Shown: positions 10,804-23,707, counted from the stretch's first letter. The stretch is DNA of 64,000 bases from Eretmocerus hayati (GCA_029851415.1 CM056743.1:67424186-67488185), one strand, 5' to 3'. Made by a program: numbers and translations. The notes: generated by a model from the letters alone, not told the origin.

Positions 10804-11351
10804 CACTGTAAAAAATTTGTTGAATTTTCAAACAATATTCCAACCAGCTGGTTGAATTTTCAACCACACTGGTTGAATTTTTCATTCAACCAACTAGTTG
10901 AATTTGCAACCAAGCAATTATATTCCGCGATGGATGGATGGATGGTCGATGGAATATCCATTGACCATCTATCCATCATGCATCCGTCCATTATCCACCC
11001 ATCGTCCATCACTCCATCCATACATCCATCCGTTCACCCACCATCCATTTCTCGATCCATTTATTGACCTGATCCATCATCCATCCATCGACCATCGACC
11101 CATCATCCATTAGTCCACCCCTCCAACCATCCTTATCCACCCGTATGACCATCCATCATATTCTACCCCTCACATGTAAGCAACCTGATATGCAGGAGCC
11201 GCACGGACATATTGTGATAATCCACATTGGTTGAATATTCAACCAACTGGTTGAATTTCCAACCAGACTAGTTCAATTTTGCGTTCAACCAGTGGTTGAA
11301 TCAAAACTTCAACCAGTTGGTTGAAGTTTTTCGGAAAATTTTTTTACAGTG
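10804..11351. mobile_element. TA-flanked MITE with TTCAACCA hairpins
   Basis: The TIRs are CACTGTAAAAAA, flanked by TA on both sides (10802-10803 and 11352-11353), as for Tc1/mariner-type elements. Subterminal regions consist of mirrored GGTTGAAT/TTCAACCA words. The middle holds a CATC minisatellite. It is nested in the 2.5-kb insertion. Confidence 0.7.
10926..11160. repeat. CATC/ATGG minisatellite
   Basis: A short gatggatggatgg run is followed by about 200 bp of imperfect CCATCCAT words inside the MITE. Confidence 0.7.
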
Positions 11352-11930
11352 TAGTTTCATTCACATGAGGTCCGTGGAAGTTTCGTTCAAAAATTACGAT
11401 TTTTCATCCGTTATTCTGAATATTATAAAAACTAACATTCAGTATCAATTCGATATCTTTGTAATACTTCTCATTAGAAAGGAAATGAGCGCGGGGAGTT
11501 ATCACCTATAACTCAGATTTACTCTAAAGCTTCTGCAGAATCCCTGTATCAAACTTAAACCTCTCAATTGCAAATAAATAATAGATTGTTCAAATTTTCA
11601 AAACCTCTTTCTGATACGCACATTTCTCCTATTGGATGCTGGCTCAAACAAGCAAAAAACCATATGAAATAATGTAACACTGTCATATCTCGAAAAGCTA
11701 TGCGGGAGCCATCTACCGGAGCTTTAGCACAAGCCATTCGGGAGCTTCAATAAAATTCCCCGGAAACATTGCCAGAACTATCCGGGAGTGTCCGAAACCT
11801 TCCCGGAAAGCTTATGCGGGTACCAATGAAATTGGAAATTTGACGATTTCCCGGGTACTCCACAGTAGCTATGTGGTATTTCCGATAAAAATCCCGTGGA
11901 AGTCCCCAATAATAACCTTGCCTGCTGGGT

Positions 11931-12300
11931 ATTCTCTACTTCTGACGCATCTTGATATTTTTCGCTTGCACTCGTTTTGGAGCTCATTTTGGGAATTTTC
12001 ACAGAATTTAAGTTGTCTTTATAATGCCAAGTGAGATGAGTTTAATTGTTTGAATGGCAAATGAAGAATAGCGCCCTGTGAGATCGCGAGGGGGTTTCCA
12101 CCAACGTCCGTGCTTATACACCCTCATATCTCGCTCAAAATCATAATCATAACCGTATTATACATATATGGGCATTATCGCTCAAACTTACTCATTTATG
12201 TCCACAAATCTGGAGATTGGTAATTGATTCTCCGCGTGGTCCTGCAAACTTTTCAAATTTATTTTTGCCACGGTTGTATAATTTCTGTACATGAACTGCC
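11931..12300 (+). repeat. Left arm (inner part) of large eroded palindrome
   Basis: It continues 9114-9426 after the 2.5-kb insertion and mirrors 14800-15130. Shared landmarks are ttggagctcattttggga, aagaatagcgccctgt, tcgcgagggggtttccacc and cgcgtgg with cctgcaaacttttcaaa. Confidence 0.7.
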
Positions 12301-12822
12301 GATTGAGGTGCATCTGGAGTTGGGAAGTGATATAAACAAGACAGTTTCATGAGCGATTGTGAGAGACTCTGCGAAGACGGGGTGACCCGGGCGCCTGCAA
12401 GTTTTCACTCTCCTTTGAGAGTACTTCGAGGTAGGAGACGTAGCAAAATTAGTTTAGTGAAGAATTCCGAACAGAGACCATTTCACCCTTCTCAACACTG
12501 AGAAGTGTATTCATCTAATTCGTCGCATTTTAAATTCGAAATCACTTCAGTTGTACAAGACATATGGGCATTATTGCGCAAACTTATCAACAAGCGTGCG
12601 TGTGTCTCCCATTTCGACAGCCAAGTTCCGAATCAACTCATCCGAATTTTCCTACACGTATTCTATCGAGTCGTGGCATGAGAGTCTGAGGCCGACCTGT
12701 TGAGTCATCTTTTGCTTATTCGAAGACTGAGGGTGTAACGGTCGAAATAGCACCTGCGTGAGCTGTGATTTTGGAGGCCCTGCGTATATTCTCAGGTCCA
12801 GCGTCTGAGTAACCAACCCACC
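12301..12822. other. Centre of the palindrome, left; nothing recognised
   Basis: No gene or repeat with clear ends was seen. It is part of the roughly 2.5-kb spacer between the arms. Confidence 0.3.
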
Positions 12823-14076
12823 CACACAGCATGGGGACATTTCAGAAACGTTTCGGAAAACATCTCAGAAATATTTTACTGAAACATTTCTGAAATATGG
12901 GGTATGTCCGCGGCAGGAAATGTTTTTGACAGCTTCCAAGGAATATTTCCGGAAAACTTTCTTCTGAAAAACCTTACTATGTTTCAGTAATGTTTCAGAA
13001 ACATTTCAGGAACGTTTCAGAGACATCACATTGAAATATTTGCGGGGATTCGAGATAATGAATATTGCGACGACTGGGCAAAAAAATTCCATATTCAAAT
13101 TGAGAGTATTTACAACCAGATTTGTTCTTTGACTATCAAACCCCTTGAAATTGTAATTAGTGGAGGTATGGATATGATGTGATAATGCAGTACATGAGTG
13201 TCGCCGGTGGGTTTTGAACCTGCCATCTTCGGATTACTAGTCTGCAACGTTGTTCACTGAGCTACTTACGTATTTGCACGTAGTGGCTCAAAACGTTTAT
13301 TTAGCTAGACGCAAGTATTGGTGATGTGGAAATGAGTTGGTGATTGAATTTCATTCGTTTTTGGCGATTTGATACACACAATGAGGATTGTAATTCAAGT
13401 TTTTGATATGGAAATGGTAAATTTGTTCTCTCACGGACTTACTGGGGAAGAAGACTGTCTACTGAAATAGGTGGAATTCAGAGGAGAAGGAAGGAGAAAG
13501 AGAATGTAACAGAATCCCAAGTCAGAGGTGACGCAAAACTTTTCAGTTTACCAAAACGAATCATGTGGATGCATCATAATTTTGTTTCCCAAAATTTCCA
13601 TATTTAACAATTTTGTTATCAAATTGGGTCGAAATTTCCAAGGAGGCTATCGAGAACCTTTTAAAAATCATTCGGAAAGCACTCAGTAAGTCCACAAGAG
13701 TCAATCATCACGAGATTGCTCCACAATTGTTGTGCAACATTCCACAAGAAATTTCAAAGTCGTATGCATGGAATATTGCAATGAAATATTTCAGAAACCT
13801 TTCCAAAATCTTTCCGACAGATATTTCTTGAACACTTTGAGTAATGTTCCATGAAATTTTTCGAGGAGCTTTCCGAAAGATATTCATGATATATTGTAAT
13901 GAAATATTACAAAAACATTCCCTGAAATATTTCTGCAAGAATCCTGGGAGAAATCATTGAAATATTGGAATAAAATATCACGAAAACTGGCCCTGAAATG
14001 TTTTTGCGAGGTTTCTGCAATATGTCATCGAAATATTCCACTGAAACGTTTCCCTGAAACATTCCCATGCTGTGGT
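12823..14076. mobile_element. 1.25-kb foldback element (CACAGCATGGG ends)
   Basis: The ends are inverted: ccacacagcatggggac on the left and cattcccatgctgtgg on the right. Each is followed by repeated TTTCAGAAACRTTTC-like words over about 200 bp. The interior carries no transposase. The edges are approximate. Confidence 0.55.
13199..13275 (-). other. tRNA-like (SINE-head-like) sequence
   Basis: On the minus strand it reads GTAGCTCAGTGA (A-box-like), then agactagtaatccgaag and GGCAGGTTCAAAACCC (B-box-like). Spacing is right for a tRNA-derived head, but the acceptor arm does not pair convincingly. I therefore call it tRNA-derived rather than a tRNA gene. Confidence 0.4.
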
Positions 14077-14799
14077 GGCAGTGGGGATCCTCCAATTTTC
14101 TCCTCAAAGTACAATGTTTGACAGATTATTTTTCATAGGTTTCATGACTAAAATTCTCAGACCCCGAACCACGTACCTTTTTTTAGTAATGAGATTTCCA
14201 ACGAAAAAGAGAGATTGTAAATCCTAAGAGTGCACCCTAAATTTATTTTAGGTTGTTTTGTTCCACTTCAAATTTCGAGAAAATGTAGTGTCAAATGACC
14301 GGATCCACGCGCGAGAAAAGGCCCAGAGTTGAAATTGTGGTTACTGTATGTATTGCCAAGGATTAGGATGTAATCATCTTTGTCAGTTCTGTGAGTACCA
14401 TCCTAACCCACTCATACTGGTAATAACCGCTAATATCACATGCCGAGCGCACGAAGAACTCCATTTTTCGCGAAAACCTTACGTGCAGCATGGTTTTTGT
14501 CAAAAACAGAGTTTAGTACGAGATGCATGTGCTTGTTCTAGGTTTGCACGCGTGGATTTATGGAAATCCAAATATCTGGTTGGAAACAATTTCTTACATC
14601 AATGTATGATGAGGATTGATGGAATCTGCGCGGGAACATCTCTACGTCAGCTCTAATATTTTTGCGACCGATTTCAGAGCCAAATTTCACTTTCATGTGT
14701 GTCAGTAATAGGTGGACTCAAAAGCTGTATCGTGGAATAGTTAATAGGACAAACACACACAACCGAAACTATACTTCTTCATGAGTTCTATGACAAATC
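14077..14799. other. Centre of the palindrome, right; nothing recognised
   Basis: A 102-codon frame at 14348-14656 (+) begins MYCQGLGCNHLCQFC. The cysteines are suggestive but match no family I know. No other feature was seen. Confidence 0.3.
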
Positions 14800-15500
14800 G
14801 TCGTTCATATGCAAAAATTATACAACCGTGGCAAAAACGAATTTGAAAAGTTTGCAGGAACACGCGGAGAATCAATTACCAATCCCCAGATTTGGGGACA
14901 TGAATGAGTAAGTTTGCGCGGTAACGCCCATATATAATACGGATATGATTATGATTTTGACCAAGATATAAGGGTAGTGTGTGAGCAAGGACTTTGGTGG
15001 AAACCCCCTCGCGATCTTACAGGGCGCTATTCTTCATTTGCCATTCAAACAATCACCTCATCTCACTTGGCATTATGAAGACAACTTAAATTTCCTGAAA
15101 ATTCCCAAAATGAGCTCCAAAATGAGTGCATGCAAAAACTATCAAGATGCGTTAGAGGTAGAAAATTACAGAATTTCAGGTAGGCATTAATGGGTACACT
15201 CACTATTCGACAGTCTCAGCTGATAAGTTCATTTGCCTCCAACACCCACCTGCGACGTGAAAATGAGAAAAAATGAAGAAGAAATTTGCCCTAGGTGAGG
15301 CTCAAACCTCGGCTCTTCGGATCTGTATTTGTGAAGAGTTGATCTCTATCGATAGCAGGCCGCCCGCGCGAGCAAATGCGTCGCTCACGTTGATGCCGCG
15401 AAAAACGTCGCAGACTCACTCGCTCAAACTGCTCATCGAAACGAGTTATTTCGTACATTCATGAGCAGCTCACTATATGTCCATACGCGCTTCAGTAGGA
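14800..15500 (-). repeat. Right arm of large eroded palindrome
   Basis: It is the inverted counterpart of 11931-12300 (14800-15130) and 9114-9426 (15165-15500). It is continuous here, and so serves as the empty-site reference for the 2.5-kb insertion at 9430-11930. Confidence 0.7.
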
Positions 15501-15559
15501 ATTATCGGGTCTAAGAATCCCAAAGACAGGGATTACTGAAACAAAATCTTCACTGACCG

Positions 15560-16045
15560 AATGAACGTCCAGAATAAATCATCTTTCCTTCAATTTTTTG
15601 AACTCAGCAAAAAAACTTGCTCATCCGAGCCATTCCAATCGAAATCATTCGCATCGAAAATTAATCGTAGCAATATGCTCTTCTGCTTGGAAAACTCTAC
15701 TCGAACTGAAAAGAACTGCACCACCTCGCCTTTTCAGATTGATGAACAAAAGCATGAAAGTCCAGGTCACCCGTTCACTCGAATTTGTAGTAGAGGAGCA
15801 TGTGTGGGTGATGTATGGATAGCGAGTATCTGGGCTTTATGCTAATCATTCACTCATTCTACGGGGAAACAAATAGAAAAACGTGGACATTTGAGGTTGT
15901 TTGATCATTTCCAGTTCGAGTAGAGTTTCCTCGCCTGAGAGCACATCGCTACGAACAACGTTCGAAGCGCACTGGAATCGCTCGCATGAGTGTTTCTTTT
16001 GCATACTGTCAACTATGGGCTCACCCGGCCATTTGTTCATTTTCT
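15560..16045. repeat. Small foldback region
   Basis: Imperfect inverted arms lie at about 15610-15710 and 15905-16000, sharing aaactctactcgaact and its inverse plus TCGC/GCGA words. The ends are not resolved. Confidence 0.45.
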
Positions 16046-16249
16046 AGATACATCCGGCGGCAGCTTCAAATGAAGTACTGGGTCATTTAGTACTCCCGCT
16101 TGGGCTACAATCACTATATGTGTCTGCTATATGCACAAAAGTGCGTGGAAGATATCACCGATCTAAAGCTCCGGAGCAACAGCACATAGTGTACACTCAT
16201 TCAACATCTTCACTATCAACACTTTCACCCAATAATATTCGCCCAAAGT
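16046..16249. other. Nothing recognised
   Basis: This is a short linker between the foldback region and the AAACGAAA cluster. Confidence 0.3.
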
Positions 16250-16812
16250 GTGTTTTTTTCTCCATTGTTTTTTCACATTTCTGTTCAGATTTGTTTCGTT
16301 CAGTTTCGTTTGTGGTCAACGATTTTAGAATCGCTTTCGTTTAGTTTTGTTCATCTTGAACATAATTATGTTTCGTTTGGGTTTCGTTTCGTGAGTTTCA
16401 ACCGAATCATTGTTGGGATTTGTTTCGTTTTCAACGATATTAGGGGTCATTTCTGTTTAGTTTCGTTTTTTCATGAAGTAAACTAAACTAAATCAAAAGT
16501 TCTTGTCTCGCGAACATCCAAAGAGAGCACAAGCTTTGGTCCCGCTGAAGAAGGCAACTCAGACAACAAGATTGAGTTATGGTCGAACCTGTGAAAAAAC
16601 GAAACCAAATCAATTTCGATTTCGTTGAGTGCTAAAAGCGAGTTTGTTTTGTTTAGTTTAGTTTCTCGAAATTCCTTGAAGTATCGTTTACGTTTCGTTT
16701 CGTTTATCATCGAAGAAATTAGAATTTAATTAGGTTTTGTTTCGTTTTTCAATAAACGAAACTAAACATATTGTTTTTTTTAGTTTAGTTTCGTTGAGTT
16801 ACAAACCCTGCC
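16250..16812. repeat. TTTCGTTT/AAACGAAA-rich cluster, right
   Basis: It has the same word content as 7925-8375. It ends gagttacaaaccctgcccaaa, the inverted equivalent of the left cluster's start. Confidence 0.6.
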
Positions 16813-16814
16813 CA

Positions 16815-17242
16815 AAACCGTCAGGTCCGGGATAGGCATTATTTCGTCTATTTTGGGGCAGGCGAGCGAGGTCTCGATTCCTCGTGTTCTCGCCCACAAA
16901 CGAGATGAGTAGCTAGAGTAAGGATACAAACATGTTTTTCCGACTCAAAATGACCATCTCAACACGATTCCGGAGTCAATTCATGCCTAGGGTATCATCC
17001 AATCTTCAAACGGCGTTAAACTCCGTAATGACAGGTTTTGCGCTTCTACTGCAGAGTGACGATGATTAAGGGCTGAATTGACCCCGGGATCGTGTTTAGA
17101 TGGTCATTTTGAGTCGGAAAAACGTGTTTGTATCCCTACTCTAGCCACTCGTCTCGTTTGTGGCCAAGAACACGAGGAATCGAGACCTCGCTCGCCTGCC
17201 CCAAAATAGACGAAATAATGCCCATCTCGGACCTGACGATTT
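16815..17242. mobile_element. 428-bp foldback element with ~165-bp arms
   Basis: The arms are nearly perfect inverted repeats, 16815-16985 and 17080-17242. They start AAACCGTCAGGTCCGGGAT on the left and the inverse on the right, and share ttggggcaggcgagcgagg and ccgactcaaaatgaccatc. The spacer is about 95 bp. No coding capacity was seen. Confidence 0.75.
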
Positions 17243-18060
17243 GAGCCTCCAACTTGCTTCTGGCTTGAGGCTTGCCTCCGCAAGTTCTTACACATATTTA
17301 GGGGTACTTTGGAGAGTAATTCCACCCAGATTGGTGCACAACAACTCAGATGGAAGCATATGCGAGCCATGCCTATGTCGGCATTTTAAGCAAAATGTCA
17401 AGAAACTGTATTTCTGAACGTACGCCAAAATCAGGAGATGATTTCTCTACCGAGATTCTTCTTGATATTGTTAGTGTCTTAAAGAACATATTCGCACAGG
17501 TTTTGGGTCGAAAAAAAACGATTTTTGTAAAATGAGCTCAAAGTTTGGCGTTTTTACAAAACTGATCAACTTGTATCGGCTATAGCTCCTATAAAAAGTA
17601 CGGTAATCGACTTTTACAGGTGGTCAAATTGTATGTTTCCTCAAGTCCTTTAAAATGACCACCTGCAGGAGTCGATTATCACATGTCTAGTAGGAGCTAG
17701 ATCGCTTTGAAGCAGGCCCAAAAATCGCTAGAATCTGCTCTCAGCAAATAGCTCCTAGAAGTTACTAGGCTGCATGATTGATTCCGGACTATTTTCTTTC
17801 GGAAGTGCTAATCTTAACAAAGAAAATGCGCCCAAGTACGTCAAAAAAGATTGAGTCTAGCCGGAGCTATGGTTTTCCAGAAACAGGCCAAAATAGGCTG
17901 CTGAAAGAGATTAGCAGAAAGCTTTTGCTTAGCGCGATGTGCGATAACTTAGCAACAATGTAATTTTTCAAGCAACAATCTCTCATCCACTCTTCCATAC
18001 ATCTTTTTGAAGCGACTTCGAATTCGAGTGGATGAAATTCGGTTTCAACGAACTGATGTA
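17243..18060. other. Unassigned, with one hairpin
   Basis: An imperfect inverted repeat lies at about 17578-17620 and 17655-17700 (agctcctat..., caggtggtca and inverses). No gene was recognised. Confidence 0.4.
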
Positions 18061-18084
18061 GAGTGATGGGTGAGTATCTCTGTA

Positions 18085-19300
18085 GTTAATTAAAAGGTGG
18101 ATAGATTAATTGTATGAAGAGATATGAGAATAGAAGGGAATTTAGATGAGATTTTGTTGAGTTACTTCTCGAGATTGCCTCTTAGGGGGATTCAGATGAT
18201 CTAGAGCAGGGTTTTTTGGGCAAGATATATCGTTGGGTTGAGTCGAAGTTTTAATATAGTTTTTTGTAGAATCGTTGGTTGTTCGAGGATAAATTGAATC
18301 TAAATCATATTTGAAACAATTTAGAAAATTACGGTATGAACCAATCGATTAAAAATGCTGAAATAGTGTCTCTCTAGTTCATTGACAGGTGTATAGATTA
18401 AAGGAGATATGAGCATTAAATGAAATTTAGATGAGATTTTGTTGAGTTATTTTAAAGAGATTCGCTCTTAGGTGAATTTAGATGATCTGAAATAGGGTTA
18501 TTTGGGAAAGATTTATCGTTTGGTTGAGGGGAAATTTGAAAACAGTTAGTGTAGAATAGATCAAACTGTAGTTTTCTGTAAAATTTGTGATTTTTGGAGT
18601 ATAAATTGAATTTTAATCATATTCAAAGGAATTTAGGAGATTTCGGTATCAACCAAGAGATTAAAAATGTGGAAAAAGTATCAACTTAGTTCATTGGAAT
18701 TTTAAAAAATCAGTCTGAGAAAGAGATATGACGAGAATATGAATATTGAAAAAAATATTTGTGCTTATACTTAGTAAGTATTATACTTATTATTATTATA
18801 CTTATACTAAGTTATTTTTTTGAGAAAGCTTGTTGGGGCGATTCAAGCTTCCTAAAGTAGGGTTATTTCGGGGATATCTGGAGTTTGGTTCAAATGAAAT
18901 TTTTATAGAATTAGTTTGAATATATTTGAAATGGAGTTTTTGGTGAAAATTTCAATTACTTCCTGAAAATTCGAGTATATGAAGATTGAATGAAATTTCG
19001 GTATTAACCAAAAGATAGATTAAGTCAAAAAAACACCAGCTTAGGTAACCCAAATTGGGGTAAGATAAAGTTAGAGAGAGATATTGTACTATGAGAGTAG
19101 ACAATTTTAGCGATTTCACCTCAAAAAATGTGTAAATCAAATTCAATTGGGAGAGGAGAGCAGCCAAATCACTGGCCTTATCTCCGAATGATTCTCTACA
19201 ACTTGTAGTAGATGAAATTTTGATTAAGTGAACCGTACAAGAGGAAGCGTGTCGGGAAAAAAACAACACACATACACACACAAAGGTACGGAAAGATGAC
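18085..19300. repeat. Diverged ~320-bp tandem repeat, about 3-4 units
   Basis: The word order ttagatgagattttgttgag, gattcag, gggttatttgg, then a TTTGGTTGAG-like word repeats from about 18090, 18385 and 18720, with heavy divergence. The composition is strongly purine/T-rich, and no coding sequence was seen. Confidence 0.55.
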
Positions 19301-21639
19301 TCCTTCACATATTTTGAAGGCCTTTGGGAGGAGAAGTGTGACCTACAATCGATAGATTTTGGCGAGAGGAACAAATTGGTTGAGGCATTCTTTCGATGAG
19401 AGGGATTATGTTGGAGAAAATATTGGATTGAATGGAAAAATTGATCAAAATTTGCTGAACCAAAAACAAAGCTTCCTCTTCAGAGAAAGCAAGAGGGCCT
19501 AAAATAGACCTTCTGTAGGCCCTGATGGCTTCGGAAAAATCCCAAAATAATTTTTTGTACTTTTTGTACATAGTATCAATGAATTAAAATTTTTTTAAAG
19601 ATTTTTCCCAAACCCTCCTGGTGACGCCTCTGGCTGAAATGCTCCGAAACGACTCATATACTATATTTGGCATCATTGCGACTAAATGACGATTTTCTGA
19701 TTCGAGCCGGGAGGAAGAATGGACTTTGAGTCGCACTATGCCAAAGAACAATTTTTTGACACACTGTGCGGAAAAGTATCTTTTCCTATCACTACTCTTT
19801 CATAGTACTACACTATCACTCTTTCATAGTACTTCCTATCACTACACTTTCCTAGTACTATTATGTTTCATCGACGATTTACATTGTTTTTTGGGGAAAA
19901 AAATAAATCAGCTCGTCTACAGTTAATTGGAAGAAGACGTACCTCAATTCAATTATAAGTTCTTAAAATAAGCTTCATAATGAGCCAGAAGACATTGGAA
20001 AATGTTGAGGTAGACCAGAGTTGCTGATAAAATTGCTAATGAGGGCATGTTGGGTACACTCTTTTGCAAACTCGCAAAAAAAGTTTTTTTGGGGAAATTG
20101 TGATAGCTCAGCTCGAGTCGGTCGAGATTGAACCTACCTTAACTTATTTTGAAGGCCTCGGAACAAGCTTCAAAGTAAGTTGAGGGACGTTGAAAAATAT
20201 TCAAGTGGATCAAAACTATTGTCAAAACGGCTCAAGAGGGGATATTGGGTACACTTACCCTATATGAGGAAATCCCAGAAACTTTTGACTTTTGTTGTCA
20301 CTCCTCGATCATTTGGTCTGTACGACGTCTCATGAGGCCTTACCAGTCAAATTTCCTTCGTTCAGATGTCCTGAGAGTGGACACCAAATTTGGGATCGAT
20401 TGGTGGATGCGGATAGATACTGGAGAAGGTCATGTGCGAGAAAACACCTTGAAATCGAGAAATTAACGTGTCACTCGGACCGACTCTCAAAATTCGTTGA
20501 GCTCTCACGGTTCTAGCGTACCACAGCGCGGTCTGTAATTCTGCAGGGATGTTTCTAATGATCCAAAGTTGTGATTTTTCTTTTACTGGAAGATGTACAT
20601 CGATGTATTGAGCCGTGACATGCTTTGGACGGTCTGTCACTCCGTTTCGATAAGAAAGCATCATTCCTGTTCTTGAGCTCAGACACTTTTGAGCGCATTC
20701 TAGAAGGACTTTGCGATGAACTCATTGTCTTACCCACGCAAAAACAAAAAATTCGACCTATTGCACATTTATGTACATCAATGGGGAAATCAAGGAATTG
20801 CGTTCAAACGGAATGAAATGATTGTTACTCGTGGTATATTTACGCCGTTCTCGGCGGTGTACACTTGCTGTAATCAACGGACGGACTCCTAAATACCGAG
20901 AAATAGTAGATGATAGTATCAGAAAACCATATCCACTTTGCTACGCTCAGACTCTGGCGCGTTTGAGAGTGCCATCTGTTTGAATTGGGACAATTGACAA
21001 ATTTATATAGACGAAATCGTCTCGGAATGTTCTATCAAATCTTTCGATGTGCTCAGGGATATTCCAGATTGGTATAAAAATGACTAGGATCGTATTTGAT
21101 GTTTGTACTTGTCACTCTCCACGAAGGAAAATTTTTCCCGAGACACTTCAATATTTAGTGTATTTTTGCCACCTTCAATAGATCACAAGCCTCCATCATT
21201 ATGATTGTGCAATTCTCATCACGCATTCTGAAAGTTAAGACTCTTTCATGTCCATTCAAGTATTCTAAGAGACCCCCCAACGCTTACCCAAACAATGAAA
21301 ATTCAGAAACAAATTTTCCAAAAGTACTCGCTCAAGACTTTGTTCTATAAGTCGTTTAGCGATTTTTTTTCAGATGATCCACATGGAAGATTATGTTTTC
21401 GGAGCCTTCAAAGAAGGGGTATGGAAAATTTCAGACATGTACACAGCTTTTTTCTAAAATTTCACTTTTAGAGGCCAAAAGTCGAAAGTTTCTGGGATTT
21501 CCTCATATACACATGGCCGTGAAAGCAACAAGAGAGAAGGCAGGAGGCTCGATCGGCCGAGAGTTGGTTTTCTCCTCCTAACAAAACAAAACCGAAAGAT
21601 ATAAGAATGATTTCCCCCTTCCACCTGTTCCATTAATTT
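19301..21639. other. No gene recognised
   Basis: The sequence appears low-copy. Short CATAGTACT/TATCACTAC words repeat at 19790-19865. A 100-codon frame at 20362-20664 (-) starts MMLSYRNGVTDRPKHV and matches nothing I know. Confidence 0.3.
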
Positions 21640-22090
21640 TTACCGCAAGGGGGACATCATGTCCTGGGGTGTGACGACCCTCCGGCCCCAGTTACTGGGA
21701 CACCGTACCCGGGCTTAGGCCCGAAGCCGGTAGGGAGGAGACTGGCTCCGAGACTGGTGCTCGGCGCTTTTACTTCTCCCGGAAACCGCAAGGGGGGTTG
21801 GGGCATGGCACCTCATCCCTGGGGTGTGACGACCCTCCGGCCCCAATTACCGCCCGCCGGAGCGAGAAGACCGCACATCTCCATCCGGCACCACGGGAGT
21901 GGGTGAGTCTAGGGACTCAAGTTGGGATCGCCCTTGGGCGATAACAATGCGAGCCCGTAAGACTCATCCATCATCCCGAGGGAGTCTTTGGGCTCTCAGG
22001 AAAACTAAAAGAGTCCCAAAACCCCCCATGACACATCCTCGATGGCGCAGCCGGCTAAGTGTCGTGGCTACTAAGTTTCTGTAAGGTGAA
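21640..22090. repeat. GC-rich segment with a 155-bp-spaced direct repeat
   Basis: cctggggtgtgacgaccctc followed by cggcccca occurs at 21663 and again at 21818. A tRNA A-box-like GATGGCGCAGCCGGCTAAG lies near 22044. The composition contrasts sharply with both flanks. It could be a LINE or SINE 5' region, but no protein supports either. Confidence 0.45.
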
Positions 22091-23704
22091 GGGGCATCAC
22101 GTTTTGCTTTCTCAAAGAGAAAGGGTTGTATTCGTGACAAGAGATTTTTCTTCAATTTTTTTACTCAACTCCATTTTTTATTCTAAAAATCTTCACTCAA
22201 TGGGATTCGGCCTCAACCATTCTCTTCTCCTCGCCGAAATCTTTCGATTGTAGGTCACCCTTTTTCCTCCACGATCATCCACTTCACGCAAAACATGAAT
22301 CTTTGTCCCTCACTTTCTGTTTCGGGGTGTGTGTCCGTGTGGGCATTACTCTATCTCTTCAACACTTTCATCAATCCTTCTGAAATTTTCACGAGTCGTC
22401 GAAGACCACCTCAGGATGTGTTGCACGAATTTACACCTCGTTGTATCAAACAGTTCACGACTTATGCGTCTTGAACAACAAAAATGAGAAAAATGTCGAA
22501 AATCCTATAATTTCATTTACAAATATTCCTTCCCACAACTTTCATATCAAACTTCCTGTCACTTAAACACTTATTTTCTGTTCATTCTCTCTCACTTGGT
22601 TGATATGTATTTCCGATTTTTACTCATTTACATCATTCAAATCATAAATTCTCCACCATGTGAAACAAAACCACTTTTCATTTCTTCCTCATACATTTTT
22701 GCAAAATCCTGTATTAACCAATCGATCTATCATGCCTACAGCAACATTTTATTACCTCACTCTAAATTTTTTTATACAGTCATTTTAGAAGATACTAGCG
22801 CGTTGGCCTCGCTCGCCGACGCTCGCTGCGGCACTGTAGGTATGGCTACCACCTCAAGGTGAATAAATTAATTGATTTCCCCAAAAATTCATTGTAACAA
22901 TTTATGAAAGAAATTGAACAACATAATACATCAATCAGAATATCAAGTATAAACTTTGAACAAATCATACGTAAAGAATAAATTTATATAAATGAACATG
23001 AATTAATTGGTAAATTAATGATATAAAAATATGGTGAAATGAAAAGTGAGTGATGTGCGTGAAAATTCTAGAATTTCATACAAATAACGGAAGAAACTAG
23101 ATAGTGACGTAAATTTCGAAATCAACTGATATCTTGACAATGAAATCTTCAAATTATACAATGGGATGACATGATCGATGTTTCAATATTTCATTATAAT
23201 AAAACATAAATGGAATACAAATGGTCTATGTATGGAGAAAATCTGAAAGAAAAATCTCTTAGGATTACCAATTAAAGTAAGGCGTACTACTATTCTTATT
23301 GTTCTCTCAGGTAAAACTCAAAGATTTACGAATGAGTGTATTTTGAACTTTCCTAATTTTCAAGACAACAAATTGAAATTTATGACAAATCCATTCTATC
23401 ATGACCTGGACAAAACTTAAATTACTTTACTTGGTTTTAGTTATGTGGATCTCTCAAAAAAAATTAGAGAAGTGGATATATATAGAATTTAATCTTTGAA
23501 CTATATCGTTAAAGTGGTCTCAATAATATAACTTTAGTCAATACTCCAAGAGATTAATTGACAAATAAGACAAACTCTTATACGTTATAGGTTAGAAAAT
23601 GTCAGAGATTATCATACAAACTCTTGGAAATTAATGAATAAAACTCAATCATATAGAAAATACTCATCTAAGAATTCAACTTAAGCAAAATTAAAAGAAT
23701 ATAC
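22091..23704. other. AT-rich, no gene recognised
   Basis: The only contrast is a short GC-rich island, agcgcgttggcctcgctcgc at about 22797, which is reminiscent of Helitron termini. No CTRR-plus-hairpin end could be shown. Confidence 0.3.
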
Positions 23705-23707
23705 TTA

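Larger units (their letters stand above)
9430..11930. mobile_element. 2.5-kb insertion in the palindrome's left arm, ATT duplication
   Basis: Comparison with the uninterrupted right arm shows that this block is extra. It is flanked by ATT (9427-9429 and 11931-11933). Its ends are CCCCAGACGG and, inverted, ACCCAGCAGGC. Subterminal regions on both sides are rich in inverted GGGGAGCT/AGCTCCCC words, for example ttcccggggaactcc near 9500 and the inverse near 11850. No transposase was seen, so it is non-autonomous. Confidence 0.6.
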
